Assembly: GCA_965267535.1 (NCBI GenBank)
Contig: OZ254082.1
Location: forward strand, 4,890,258-4,954,257
Direction of reading: 5' to 3'
Origin: CAXBNB01 sp965267535
Lineage (GTDB): Bacteria > Bacteroidota > Bacteroidia > Cytophagales > Cyclobacteriaceae
DNA: 64,000 nucleotides
A program made the translations under genes and the position numbers. The notes under the pieces are model-generated. The model worked only from the letters and a program-made list of their open reading frames with translations. It searched no databases and had not been told where the DNA came from. Numbering within the stretch: the stretch's first letter is position 1; each line of letters begins with the position of its first letter. Below, in pieces: positions 1 to 8,455 of this stretch.

Positions 1-61
1 TTGTATCAAAACCGATTTTTCTTTTTTTGTCTGGCAGCCAAAAGTTAATTTTAGTCACTAT

Positions 62-91
62 GTAGGCTCTGCTGATAAAGTCTCAGGGTCA
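62..91 (+). repeat. Short dispersed repeat, copy 1 (copy 2 at 43718-43748)
   Basis: Two 10-bp blocks identical to the copy at 43718, GTAGGCTCTG and AAAGTCTCAG, with a variable 5-nt gap. It lies in the gene-free segment 1-192, where I see no other feature. Confidence 0.4.
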
Positions 92-192
92 CTTGTTGAT
101 TCTATGTTGCACAGAAAAGCATGCATTAAAGAAGAAATACCTACTATAAAAATTGCAGTAAATTGCTCTCCTTAGTCTACATGTACAAATAA

Positions 193-921
193 ATGTGTTT
201 CTCATCAGAGCCTATGTATACCTGTCGTACAGCAATCACCCTACTTCTCATCGCCTTTCTGATTCCCTGTCCTAGTCAGAGTCAGGATGTAGAAAACCTG
301 ATGAACATACACGAGAAAAGCTGGGGGCAAGCCATCGTTACCCAGATTAGAAGTGTACAATTTCACCTGCTCGAAGTGACAACTGACCAGCGTACCGAAT
401 GGCAACTGACTCGAAAAAGGCCTGATAAATTTAGATTGGATAATATTTCTAACAACCCGCCTCTCACACTGGCATCAGACGGTACCTTGTCGTGGCTTTT
501 TGCAAACGACACTATTCAGGCCGCTCCTGCGAAAATGAAAAGGAAAATAGCGCTGTTTCCGCACCTCGATAGCCCGCTGGTTCGACACAGGCAGGATAGC
601 CTTCCTTTTGCACATTTGGGAAAAAATGAGCTAAACGGTTTGCCTTTGGAGGTAATACGGGTAGCACTACCCAACCAACGCCTGTGCGATTATTATTTAA
701 ACGCACTCACCGGTCAGCTGTATAAGATGACCGAAAGGGATGCCGGAAACGAAAAATATATCTTCCGTGAGGTGTTTTTTAAAAATTACAAGCCGCAGGC
801 AGGTATCGATATGCCCATGGAGTATGAAGTACGTGAAAAAGGAAGGGTTAGCTATCTGATTGTAAAAGAAGTAGTGTTGGGAATAGGGGTTGCCAATTCT
901 GTTTTTCGGCAACCCGAATAG
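193..921 (+). CDS. Exported LolA-fold-like protein of unknown function
   Basis: A 242-residue protein with an N-terminal hydrophobic signal peptide (about residues 10-30, ending near SQSQD). The rest alternates short strands with phrases such as RKRPDKFRLD, SDGTLSWLF and NGLPLEVIRV. That pattern resembles the LolA/outer-membrane lipoprotein-sorting fold (DUF2092-like), in which a half-barrel binds hydrophobic ligands. The family link is from pattern alone and no catalytic residues are evident. A second ATG at 214 gives a more normal signal peptide (MYTCRTAITLLL) and may be the true start. The stop lies 2 bp from the stop of the convergent desaturase. It probably acts in the periplasm or at the outer membrane. 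Confidence 0.6.
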   Translation: MCFSSEPMYTCRTAITLLLIAFLIPCPSQSQDVENLMNIHEKSWGQAIVTQIRSVQFHLLEVTTDQRTEWQLTRKRPDKFRLDNISNNPPLTLASDGTLSWLFANDTIQAAPAKMKRKIALFPHLDSPLVRHRQDSLPFAHLGKNELNGLPLEVIRVALPNQRLCDYYLNALTGQLYKMTERDAGNEKYIFREVFFKNYKPQAGIDMPMEYEVREKGRVSYLIVKEVVLGIGVANSVFRQPE

Positions 922-923
922 TA

Positions 924-2030
924 TCAAGCGTTGGCTTTAGCCAACTGGTACGAACCCAGTTGTTTTAGCATTTTGATGTGATTCCAAAGTGCAGACACAA
1001 ACGTTGGCTGGGTTCTGTATGGCAAATTATATTCCTGAGCGGTTTTCCTCACTATCTTAGATATGTTTTTGTAGTGTATATGGCAAATGTTAGGAAAAAG
1101 ATGGTGCTCTATCTGGTAATTTAACCCACCTATAAACCAGGAGAAAATTTTACTCGATGGCGAATAATTGGCTGTAGTCAATACCTGATGAATGGCCCAG
1201 TTGTTTTCCAGCGAACCCTTATCATCTACCTGAGGGTAGTCCATTTCGGGCATTACATGTGCCAGCTGAAATATACAGGAAAGTATAATACCACAGACAA
1301 AGTGCAAGCTGATAAAACCGAGGATCACCTGCCACCAGGGCACGGGCAAAAATATAAGGGGCAATAAAAGGATGTAGCCAAAGTAAAACTTTTTCCAGAC
1401 AATCAACTCCAACATGAGTTTTGTCATGCTACCGTAAGTTAGGTTCAGTCCCATCTTTCTGTATTTGATCAGCGAGGTAAAGTCTTTGGTAGTAACCCAA
1501 AACAGTGTCATAATACCATAAAAAAACCAGGCATAGATATGCTGAAAACGATAAATCCAACGCCACTTTTTGTGGGGTGAAAAACGCATCACACCACTGG
1601 GATCTATATCTTCGTCCATACCATCTACATTGGTATAGGTATGGTGTAGCACGTTGTGCTGAATTTTCCAATTGGTACTACTGGCTCCTACCAGATCGGA
1701 GCATATTCCCATGATTTTATTTACTGTTTTGTTTTTGGAGTATGCTCCGTGATTAGCGTCGTGCATTATGGCCATGCCTATGCCTGCCATGCCGGCTCCC
1801 ATGATCAGCCACATACAATAAATCGACCAAGGGGTGTTGACCACTCCGGTCATCATCAGGATATAAGGCACAAAAAACAACGACAACATAACGATGGATT
1901 TAATCACCATTCGGATATTGCCATACCTTGAAATGTTTTGTTCTTTAAAATAAGCGCTTACTCTTTGGCGCAGTGTGTTTACAAATTCTGTGTCTTTGTG
2001 ATTGGCAAAGTTTACTTTCTCAAATTGCAT
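924..2030 (-). CDS. Fatty acyl-CoA/lipid desaturase (front-end, linoleoyl-CoA desaturase-like)
   Basis: This is a 368-residue integral membrane di-iron desaturase. The three histidine boxes are visible: HDANH at 90-94, HNVLHH at 125-130 and QIEHH at 306-310. The Q in the third box is typical of delta-5/delta-6 front-end desaturases. Hydrophobic pairs lie around 43-62 and 66-90 and around 213-255, giving the usual four-helix topology. There is no N-terminal cytochrome b5 domain, so it needs a separate electron donor. It would introduce a double bond into membrane fatty acyl chains. It stands alone on the minus strand, divergent from the CvfB-like gene. Substrate regiochemistry cannot be read from sequence. 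Confidence 0.9.
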   Translation of the reverse strand: MQFEKVNFANHKDTEFVNTLRQRVSAYFKEQNISRYGNIRMVIKSIVMLSLFFVPYILMMTGVVNTPWSIYCMWLIMGAGMAGIGMAIMHDANHGAYSKNKTVNKIMGICSDLVGASSTNWKIQHNVLHHTYTNVDGMDEDIDPSGVMRFSPHKKWRWIYRFQHIYAWFFYGIMTLFWVTTKDFTSLIKYRKMGLNLTYGSMTKLMLELIVWKKFYFGYILLLPLIFLPVPWWQVILGFISLHFVCGIILSCIFQLAHVMPEMDYPQVDDKGSLENNWAIHQVLTTANYSPSSKIFSWFIGGLNYQIEHHLFPNICHIHYKNISKIVRKTAQEYNLPYRTQPTFVSALWNHIKMLKQLGSYQLAKANA

Positions 2031-2100
2031 AGTTGGTAATTTTAACTCCTAAATCAAGCTCTACGGGCCCTAAAAGCACATACAGGATTTAGCCCAAGGT

Positions 2101-2108
2101 CAAATTTA
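2101..2108 (-). promoter_or_regulatory. Possible -7 box of the desaturase promoter
   Basis: The minus strand reads TAAATTTG, matching the Bacteroidota sigma-ABfr -7 consensus TAnnTTTG, about 70 bp upstream of the desaturase ATG. I do not find a TTG at the right spacing for the -33 element, so this could be a chance match. Confidence 0.3.
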
Positions 2109-2187
2109 ATAGATTTCTTTTCAAGAAACATAGTTATAGCCGTTTAATAGCCCATTAGGCCAATAGTATACAGTATGAGAATTGTCC

Positions 2188-2195
2188 TACCTTTG
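2188..2195 (+). promoter_or_regulatory. -7 promoter box directly before cvfB
   Basis: TACCTTTG matches the Bacteroidota -7 consensus TAnnTTTG. It ends only 5 bp before the ATG at 2201, so transcription would start at or next to the start codon and the mRNA would be leaderless or nearly so. No clear -33 TTG is seen. Confidence 0.5.
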
Positions 2196-2200
2196 CACTG

Positions 2201-3031
2201 ATGATTCATATAGGCAAATACAATACCCTGGAAGTTTTAAGAGAAGTCGACTTTGGCTACTACCTGGGCGACAATGAAGATAATGACGTGCTGCTTCCCC
2301 AAAAATACGTGCCCGAAGGGCTCGCTGTGGGTGACGACATAGAAGTGTTTATCTACAAAGACTCTGAAGATCGCATTATAGCCACCACGCTGGAACCTTA
2401 TGTAAAAACTGAAGAGTTTGGTTATCTTCAGGTACGTGATGTCAACCGTACGGGGGCATTTCTCGATTGGGGGCTAGAAAAAGACCTGCTCCTTCCATTT
2501 CGTGAGCAGTCAGGCAACATATCCAAAGGGATGTGGGTGTTTGTGTTTGTGTATTTTGACCCCCGCACCGAGCGTATAGCTGCCTCCATGAAAACCACCG
2601 AGTTTGCGGAAAAGACAGATATAGAGCTGGAAGAAGGTGAAGAAGTAGACCTACTCATCGGCAGCAAATCCGAACTTGGTTACAACGTGTTTATCAATCA
2701 CCTGTATGAGGGCCTGATCTACGACAATGAAATCTTTAAGAACATAAAGCCCGGTGACAAGACCAGAGGGTTTGTGAAAAAGGTACGGCCTGACAATAAA
2801 ATTGACGTTAGCCTCGAAAAGCAGGGCTATGTAAAAGTAGAACCCAACGCAAAATTGATTTTGGACAACCTCTCGTTCAATGGCGGCTTTCTTCCTCTGC
2901 ACGACAAATCTTCTCCCGAAGAAATCAAGGAACAACTGGCCATGAGCAAAAAAGTCTTCAAAAAAGCAATCGGCTCATTGTATAAAAACCGGCAGATTCG
3001 AATAGAAAAAGACGGTATATACAAAATATAG
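2201..3031 (+). CDS. cvfB: CvfB-type S1 RNA-binding protein
   Basis: The 276-residue protein matches the CvfB/YitL family: an N-terminal S1-like barrel (about 1-62), a second S1 domain (about 70-130, containing VNRTGAFLDWGLEKDLLLPF), a third S1-like unit (about 140-215) and a C-terminal winged helix (about 220-276, ending in IRIEKDGIYKI). CvfB proteins bind RNA; in Staphylococcus the family member affects virulence gene expression, but the molecular role in Bacteroidota is not established. Length is normal for the family. It leads a plus-strand run with the membrane hydroxylase 69 bp downstream, although the two need not be functionally linked. Confidence 0.85.
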   Translation: MIHIGKYNTLEVLREVDFGYYLGDNEDNDVLLPQKYVPEGLAVGDDIEVFIYKDSEDRIIATTLEPYVKTEEFGYLQVRDVNRTGAFLDWGLEKDLLLPFREQSGNISKGMWVFVFVYFDPRTERIAASMKTTEFAEKTDIELEEGEEVDLLIGSKSELGYNVFINHLYEGLIYDNEIFKNIKPGDKTRGFVKKVRPDNKIDVSLEKQGYVKVEPNAKLILDNLSFNGGFLPLHDKSSPEEIKEQLAMSKKVFKKAIGSLYKNRQIRIEKDGIYKI

Positions 3032-3100
3032 GCACTCCGTCCCGCATTGGTAATTAGAACATTATCGACTAACTTACCAAAGCAACAATAACCATTTGGG

Positions 3101-4369
3101 ATGGAAGCTTATGCCAAAGTTTTGCTGATAGCAATTCCAGCCTTTTTAGGGCTGGCAGCCATAGAATTTGTATACGGCTGGTGGGTAAACAACCAGACTA
3201 TTAAAAGCTTTGATACTATCTCAAGCTTCAGTTCGGGCATAACCAATACCCTGAAAAATGTCCTTGGACTGACAGTGATAGTGATTGGTTATTCATGGTT
3301 GGTCGATCATTTTCAGCTCATCACCATAGACGATACCCTATGGGTATACATCCTTAGCTTTATTGCTATCGACTTTGCCGGATACTGTATGCACCGGCTC
3401 TCGCACTACATGAATTTCTTTTGGAATTATCACGTTATTCACCACAGTTCAGAAGAATTCAACCTTCCCTGTGCATTGCGCCAATCTATCTCCGAAGTGT
3501 TATCAGTTTATGCGTTTTTTCTAATACCTGCAGCACTTATAGGGCTGCCGCCTGAAGTTATAGCCACTATTTCTCCCATTCATCTGTTTTTACAGTTTTG
3601 GTATCACACGCGTCACGTTCCTAAACTGGGTTGGCTCGAATATGTCATCGTTACACCGTCGGCACACCGGGTTCATCACGCTATCAACGAACAGTACATT
3701 GACAAAAACCTTTCACAGATATTTATCATTTGGGATCGCCTGTTTGGCACTTATCAGGAAGAATTGGATGAAGTTCCCTGTGTGTACGGCATCAAAAAAC
3801 CCGCAAACACCTGGAACCCTATCGTAATCAATTTTCAGCACCTCTGGTTACTAATGAAAGATGCCTGGCGCACGCGTCGGTTTCTGGATAAGTTACGAAT
3901 TTGGTTTATGCCTACCGGGTGGAGACCTGAGGATGTACGGCAGGCATATCCAGTTTCAATTATTGAAAACCCCTACCAGCAGGTGAAATATGATACTCCG
4001 GCATCCATTGGCCTGCATATTTGGGTATGGGGTCAGTTTATGGTGGTCATGTTGTTTATGCTGCACTTGCTCACTTTGGTAGGTAATTTGCCCCTCTCTC
4101 AATTGTATTTGTACGGTGGCTATTTGTTTGTAGCTATTTTTTCGTACACCGAGTTAATGAACCGAAGCAAGGTAGCTATGCCTGCTGAAATGGTAAAATT
4201 TGTATTTGCTTTAGCCATTCTTGTGATTCAACAAAATTCTTGGTTTATGCTAAATCAACTACTACCTCATGCCACATACATAATCATTGCATACTCCGGT
4301 ATTTCTTTATTTGGTACTGTTTGGTTTTTGAAAAAAGAGAAAAAGGAAGGTCTCTATTCAGCTTCATAA
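3101..4369 (+). CDS. Sterol desaturase/fatty acid hydroxylase superfamily protein, AGMO-like
   Basis: A 422-residue membrane protein with the eight-histidine di-iron signature: HRLSH at 98-102, HVIHH at 111-115 and HRVHH at 189-193. The segment after the last box (WDRLFGTYQEE, then KKPANTWNPIVINFQHLW) resembles alkylglycerol monooxygenase (AGMO/TMEM195) rather than plant-type sterol desaturases. The last 100 residues add about four hydrophobic helices. AGMO cleaves ether lipids using tetrahydropterin; whether this protein does so is inference. It would sit in the inner membrane. Together with the desaturase at 924-2030 it suggests local concentration of membrane-lipid modification. Confidence 0.82.
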   Translation: MEAYAKVLLIAIPAFLGLAAIEFVYGWWVNNQTIKSFDTISSFSSGITNTLKNVLGLTVIVIGYSWLVDHFQLITIDDTLWVYILSFIAIDFAGYCMHRLSHYMNFFWNYHVIHHSSEEFNLPCALRQSISEVLSVYAFFLIPAALIGLPPEVIATISPIHLFLQFWYHTRHVPKLGWLEYVIVTPSAHRVHHAINEQYIDKNLSQIFIIWDRLFGTYQEELDEVPCVYGIKKPANTWNPIVINFQHLWLLMKDAWRTRRFLDKLRIWFMPTGWRPEDVRQAYPVSIIENPYQQVKYDTPASIGLHIWVWGQFMVVMLFMLHLLTLVGNLPLSQLYLYGGYLFVAIFSYTELMNRSKVAMPAEMVKFVFALAILVIQQNSWFMLNQLLPHATYIIIAYSGISLFGTVWFLKKEKKEGLYSAS

Positions 4370-4484
4370 TTCTCTCTTAAAAATATATTCCTCTCTAACA
4401 CAGCAGTGTTTTAAAGGTTAATGTTAGCCCTTATCAAGGATTCCTTTTAATTTAGACGATTTAAACACATCTACTCGTAAATCT

Positions 4485-5237
4485 ATGAAGCAAATAGCTC
4501 TGGTAACAGGAGCCACTTCGGGGATTGGTAAAGCCATTGCCCGCGAACTGGCCCCCGACTACTCTCTTATTATCTGCGGCAGGAGGCAAGATCGTCTCAC
4601 AAGCCTGACCGCTGAGCTTTCGTCCCTTACCGAAGTAACCTCATTGTCTTTCGATGTGAGAGACAACCAGCAGGTAAAACAAGCTATAGAATCGCTACCC
4701 GATATTTGGCAAGCCATAGATGTGTTGGTAAACAACGCCGGCAATGCTCATGGATTGAGCCCGATACATGAGGGCAATGTTGAAGACTGGGACGCTATGA
4801 TAGATTCCAACCTGAAAGGCCTGCTCTACGTGACACGGGCAATCACTCCGGGAATGGTCGATCGACAATCGGGCCATATCGTCAATATTAGTTCTATTGC
4901 CGGCAAGGAGGTTTATCATAATGGTAATGTATATTGCGGGTCGAAATTTGGAGTGGACGCTGTATCTAAAGGCATGCGACTGGATCTCAACCCTTACAAT
5001 ATTAAGGTGACCACCATTAACCCTGGTTTGGTCGAAACAGAGTTTTCTGAGGTACGGTTCAAAGGCGATAAGGATCGGGCAAAAAAAGTATATCAGGGCT
5101 TTGACCCCCTGCAAGCAAATGACATAGCTGAGGTGGTAAAGTTTACCCTTGATCGACCCAGCCATGTACTATTAAGCGACATTACGATATTAGCCGGAGC
5201 ACAGGCCACAGCTACATTGGTAAACAGAAAAGAATGA
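4485..5237 (+). CDS. SDR-family NAD(P)-dependent oxidoreductase (YdfG-like)
   Basis: A classical 250-residue short-chain dehydrogenase/reductase. The Rossmann glycine motif TGATSGIG is at 8-15, NNAG at 83-86, the catalytic Ser near 137 and YxxxK at 150-154. The arginines after strand beta-2 (GRRQDR) favour NADP(H). Overall it resembles YdfG, an NADP-dependent 3-hydroxy acid/serine dehydrogenase, but SDR substrates cannot be assigned from sequence. The stop overlaps the start of the dGTPase gene by 4 bp (ATGA), so the two are translationally coupled. Confidence 0.88.
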   Translation: MKQIALVTGATSGIGKAIARELAPDYSLIICGRRQDRLTSLTAELSSLTEVTSLSFDVRDNQQVKQAIESLPDIWQAIDVLVNNAGNAHGLSPIHEGNVEDWDAMIDSNLKGLLYVTRAITPGMVDRQSGHIVNISSIAGKEVYHNGNVYCGSKFGVDAVSKGMRLDLNPYNIKVTTINPGLVETEFSEVRFKGDKDRAKKVYQGFDPLQANDIAEVVKFTLDRPSHVLLSDITILAGAQATATLVNRKE

Positions 5238-6586
5238 ACTGGAAAGAACTACTATCGCAGGAGCGGTTTGGAGCGAAGAAAAAAAATGCAGGATCTCCCT
5301 TTAGAAGTGAATTTGAAGTAGACTTTGACCGGTTGATATTTTCTCAGCCGTTTCGCCGACTACAAGACAAAACACAGGTTTTTCCCTTGCCAGAGCAGGA
5401 TTTTGTGCATACACGACTCACTCATAGTCTGGAAGTATCGAGTGTAGGTCGCTCATTGGGAAAAAACGCAGGTGCCGTAATCCTCGAACGTCACCCCGAT
5501 TTAGATACTATTACTCCGTATGATTTTGGAGCCATTACAGGTGCTGCCTCACTCGCTCATGATGTAGGCAATCCGCCATTCGGCCATGCCGGCGAGGCGG
5601 CCATTTCCGATTTTTTTGATACCCACGAAGTGGGTCGGCGCATTCGCGATGGCGTAACCGATAGTGAGTGGCACGACCTTACCCGTTTTGAAGGCAATGC
5701 TCAGGGCTTTAGGTTACTTATACGAAACAACCTACAGGGACTAAACATTACTAAAGCTACGCTTGGAGCATTTACCAAATATCCGCGTCCTTCTTTTGTA
5801 GAAAAAAAAGCGCCCAACCGTAAGAGCCAAAAAAAATACGGTTTTTTCCAAAGTGAAAAAAAGGAATTTGAAGAACTGGCTGAGACACTTCAACTTCGAT
5901 CTCTTACTGAAAACAGTACCTGGTGTCGTCATCCATTGGCTTTTTTAGTAGAAGCAGCTGACGATATTTGTTACAATATCATCGATCTGGAAGATGGCTT
6001 TGGTCTTGGGCTGGTGACCTACGATGAAGCCGAGCAATTTCTGGCTCAAATTTTACAGGATCGTTTTCAGCCCGAAAAATTAAAAAGCATTCCCGGTAAA
6101 CAGGAAAAAATAGGCGTACTGCGAGCAGTAGCCATCCAGATGCTGGTACAGCAAAGTACTGATGCGTTTTTAGAAAATGAAAAAGCAATTTTGTCGGGAG
6201 ATTTTGATAAAGCTCTGACCGACAACATACCTGCCACTCCGGCACTGAACGCCATCAGTGCATTTTCAGTAGACAGGATATACCGCTCACGACAAGTTTT
6301 GGAAAAGGAAGCCGCAGGATTTGAGGTAATCAGCGGGCTTCTGGAATCTTTTGCAGAAGCTGTATTTTTAAAATTACATTCTAAAAACAGTTTTTCACAC
6401 AAACACAAGAGCATCTATCGGCTTTTGCCGGATTACACTAAGTACAAGCTGGAAGAGAAGCCACTAAGTGTTTATGAGAGCATGTTGTTGGTAACAGATT
6501 TTATATCCGGCCTTACTGATTCTACTGCCTTATCGATATTCCGTACGATTAAAGGCATTGCCTTTCAGGGCAATCGAAGAAGTTGA
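5234..6586 (+). CDS. dgt: Deoxyguanosinetriphosphate triphosphohydrolase
   Basis: The 450-residue protein belongs to the HD-domain dGTPase family, which hydrolyses dGTP to deoxyguanosine and tripolyphosphate and so helps set dNTP pools. The N-terminal signature FRRLQDKTQVFPL is followed by the metal ligands H64 (TRLTHSLEV), H109-D110 (SLAHDVGNPPFGHAGE) and a later Asp near 242 (EAADDICYNIIDLEDGF). Length is between the short and the 505-residue E. coli types. It starts inside the SDR stop codon and is probably cotranscribed with it. The allosteric properties of this member are unknown. Confidence 0.92.
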   Translation: MNWKELLSQERFGAKKKNAGSPFRSEFEVDFDRLIFSQPFRRLQDKTQVFPLPEQDFVHTRLTHSLEVSSVGRSLGKNAGAVILERHPDLDTITPYDFGAITGAASLAHDVGNPPFGHAGEAAISDFFDTHEVGRRIRDGVTDSEWHDLTRFEGNAQGFRLLIRNNLQGLNITKATLGAFTKYPRPSFVEKKAPNRKSQKKYGFFQSEKKEFEELAETLQLRSLTENSTWCRHPLAFLVEAADDICYNIIDLEDGFGLGLVTYDEAEQFLAQILQDRFQPEKLKSIPGKQEKIGVLRAVAIQMLVQQSTDAFLENEKAILSGDFDKALTDNIPATPALNAISAFSVDRIYRSRQVLEKEAAGFEVISGLLESFAEAVFLKLHSKNSFSHKHKSIYRLLPDYTKYKLEEKPLSVYESMLLVTDFISGLTDSTALSIFRTIKGIAFQGNRRS

Positions 6587-6661
6587 CAAGAAAACAAAAC
6601 CCCACGTGAAGAAAGCCGGTATACTTCATGTACTTTTATACTAAACCTAATTGCTAATCCG

Positions 6662-7522
6662 ATGACAACTGAAAGTTGGAAGTCTCTTTCTTTTCCTCCG
6701 GTAGATGATTTGGTGACTGCACGCAGGCAGTTTCATCAGGCAATACAGAATGTGGGTGCTGTGGGGCGCTCGTTTTTGCCGCAAGATGCAGGCGACAAAC
6801 ATGCCAACCTGGACTGGGATGCTCGATTGCAGCGACTGGCAGGCCAGTGGGTAGAAGGCGACATGAGGTTTCGATCTTCTTTTAGCCTAAGTGAGTTTGC
6901 CGTATACCTTGTAGACGAGCTCTTCCATACTATTTCCTCATTTTCGCTTCAGGGCAAAAAACAACGAGAAGTAATGGTATGGCTCGAAGAACAAATCGAT
7001 ATGTTGGGCTTATCCAGCAACCAACTATCGCTACAGCTACCTTATGAAATACCCGAATATCCCACAGCCAAACGCGAAGCATTTCAGCTCGATAATTTTG
7101 AGGCCGCCAAAACGTTTGAGGCCCTTTTTCACAATGCCCATTTGGTATTGACAAACCTTACTGCCTATATGGAAAATGCCTCGCCTGTCAGGTGCTGGCC
7201 TCACCATTTTGATATCGCTTCGCTCATTACTTTGTCTGACACGGGCGATCCGGAAACGTCGAAAAGTATAAATGTGGGTATGTCTCCCGGAGATAGCAGT
7301 TACGACGAACCTTATTTTTATATCTCACCCTGGCCGTATCCTGTCGAAGAATTACCCGACATTTCTGCTAGTGGAGGATCATGGCACGAACACAATTGGG
7401 TGGGGGCAGTACTGAAAATTTCCGATTTCAGCCATTTGGCTAACCCAGAAGAGCAACATCAATTTGTAAGGCGTTTTTTTGAAAGCACTTTGCCCAAAGT
7501 AAAAGATTTGATGGGGCATTGA
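6662..7522 (+). CDS. DUF5996-like conserved protein
   Basis: A 286-residue soluble protein without signal peptide or membrane segments. The phrase RCWPHHFDIASL near residue 180, followed by an acidic stretch with SYDEPYFYISPWPYP and SGGSWHEHNWVGAVL, matches my recollection of the DUF5996 family, whose biochemical role is not known. The conserved HH, Tyr/Trp and His residues could form a metal or ligand site, but that is only a guess. It lies 75 bp after dgt on the same strand and converges with the methyltransferase that follows. Confidence 0.6.
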   Translation: MTTESWKSLSFPPVDDLVTARRQFHQAIQNVGAVGRSFLPQDAGDKHANLDWDARLQRLAGQWVEGDMRFRSSFSLSEFAVYLVDELFHTISSFSLQGKKQREVMVWLEEQIDMLGLSSNQLSLQLPYEIPEYPTAKREAFQLDNFEAAKTFEALFHNAHLVLTNLTAYMENASPVRCWPHHFDIASLITLSDTGDPETSKSINVGMSPGDSSYDEPYFYISPWPYPVEELPDISASGGSWHEHNWVGAVLKISDFSHLANPEEQHQFVRRFFESTLPKVKDLMGH

Positions 7523-7565
7523 GGTATATTTTAGAAATCTTGAATTATTAAAGCCTCACATACAA

Positions 7566-8279
7566 TTATTTTTTACCCCATGTGATTGTAGCGCAACCGA
7601 AAAAAAGTTTTTGGTAATTACTCTTTAGCCCGTAACTAATAAGCTTCTCATGAAAGCTATAACAATTGACAAAGTTTGAAGTGTAAACACTTAACATTCG
7701 ATAGTCTTCAGAATTGCCATTGAAAAGAAAACCTATCAATGGAATTATTCTTTTCAGGTACACCATATAAAAAAACTTGATTAATTGATTAGTTGGAACT
7801 GATATTTCAACAAAAGAATATGTTCCATTAGGTTTTAATATTCTTGCTACCTGAAAAGCAAGCTCATCTTGCTGTTGAGCATTAAACGTTTTCAGCCCAA
7901 ATGATGAAACTACTATATCTGCAGAATCAGATTCTATTTTATTATTTAAAACATCTTGCTGTAGTATGTAAGTAGGCTCGTGTACCTTTTCTTTATTTAT
8001 TCTCGCGATTCTATTCATACTTGGTGAAATATCTACCGCGTAGATTTCTTTGATTTTTATGCATGAATTTTTTATGGAGGGCCATAGTTCCCCCATTCCA
8101 CTCATCAGGTCAATAATAACCGCTGATTCTGTAGTTTGAGTTATTTTTTTCAAACAAGCTTTTCTCCATATGCTTGTAAAACCAAAAGACGATATATAGT
8201 TAATATGCCCATAGGTTGAGCTCATTGAATCAAATAACTCACTTACATAACTAGTACAATAAATTTGGCGCTTTTGCAT
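7566..8279 (-). CDS. Class I SAM-dependent methyltransferase (UbiE-like)
   Basis: The protein has 237 residues. The start (LFDSMSSTYGHINYISSFG) and the SAM-binding motif I (VIIDLMSGMGELWPSI, about 54-69) resemble UbiE/MenG quinone methyltransferases. Motif II is around ADIVVSSFGLKTF and the post-motif III around ILKPNGTYSFVEIS. A hydrophobic patch (FFYMVYLKRIIPLIGFLF) near 167-185 suggests membrane association or a lipophilic substrate. The gene is clearly more AT-rich than the genes on either side and is isolated on the minus strand, so it may have been acquired recently. It is more likely an accessory methyltransferase than the housekeeping UbiE. Confidence 0.75.
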   Translation of the reverse strand: MQKRQIYCTSYVSELFDSMSSTYGHINYISSFGFTSIWRKACLKKITQTTESAVIIDLMSGMGELWPSIKNSCIKIKEIYAVDISPSMNRIARINKEKVHEPTYILQQDVLNNKIESDSADIVVSSFGLKTFNAQQQDELAFQVARILKPNGTYSFVEISVPTNQLIKFFYMVYLKRIIPLIGFLFNGNSEDYRMLSVYTSNFVNCYSFHEKLISYGLKSNYQKLFFGCATITWGKK

Positions 8280-8424
8280 TGCAAAATCCTAAACTTTAAA
8301 AAAACAGCAGCACGTTAACCCTTCGGCTTATCAAATATACCTTTAATCCCTACTTTTCTGTGAGTTAATACTGGTTTTATTGATTTGCGAAATGAGGATA
8401 ACATACTACATACTTAAATGCTCT

Positions 8425-8432
8425 TACCTTTG
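8425..8432 (+). promoter_or_regulatory. -7 promoter box of the glycosyltransferase gene
   Basis: TACCTTTG fits the Bacteroidota -7 consensus and sits 23 bp before the ATG at 8456, giving a leader of roughly 15-20 nt. No good TTG at the -33 position. Confidence 0.45.
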
Positions 8433-8455
8433 CACGATAGATTTTTTGCTAAATT

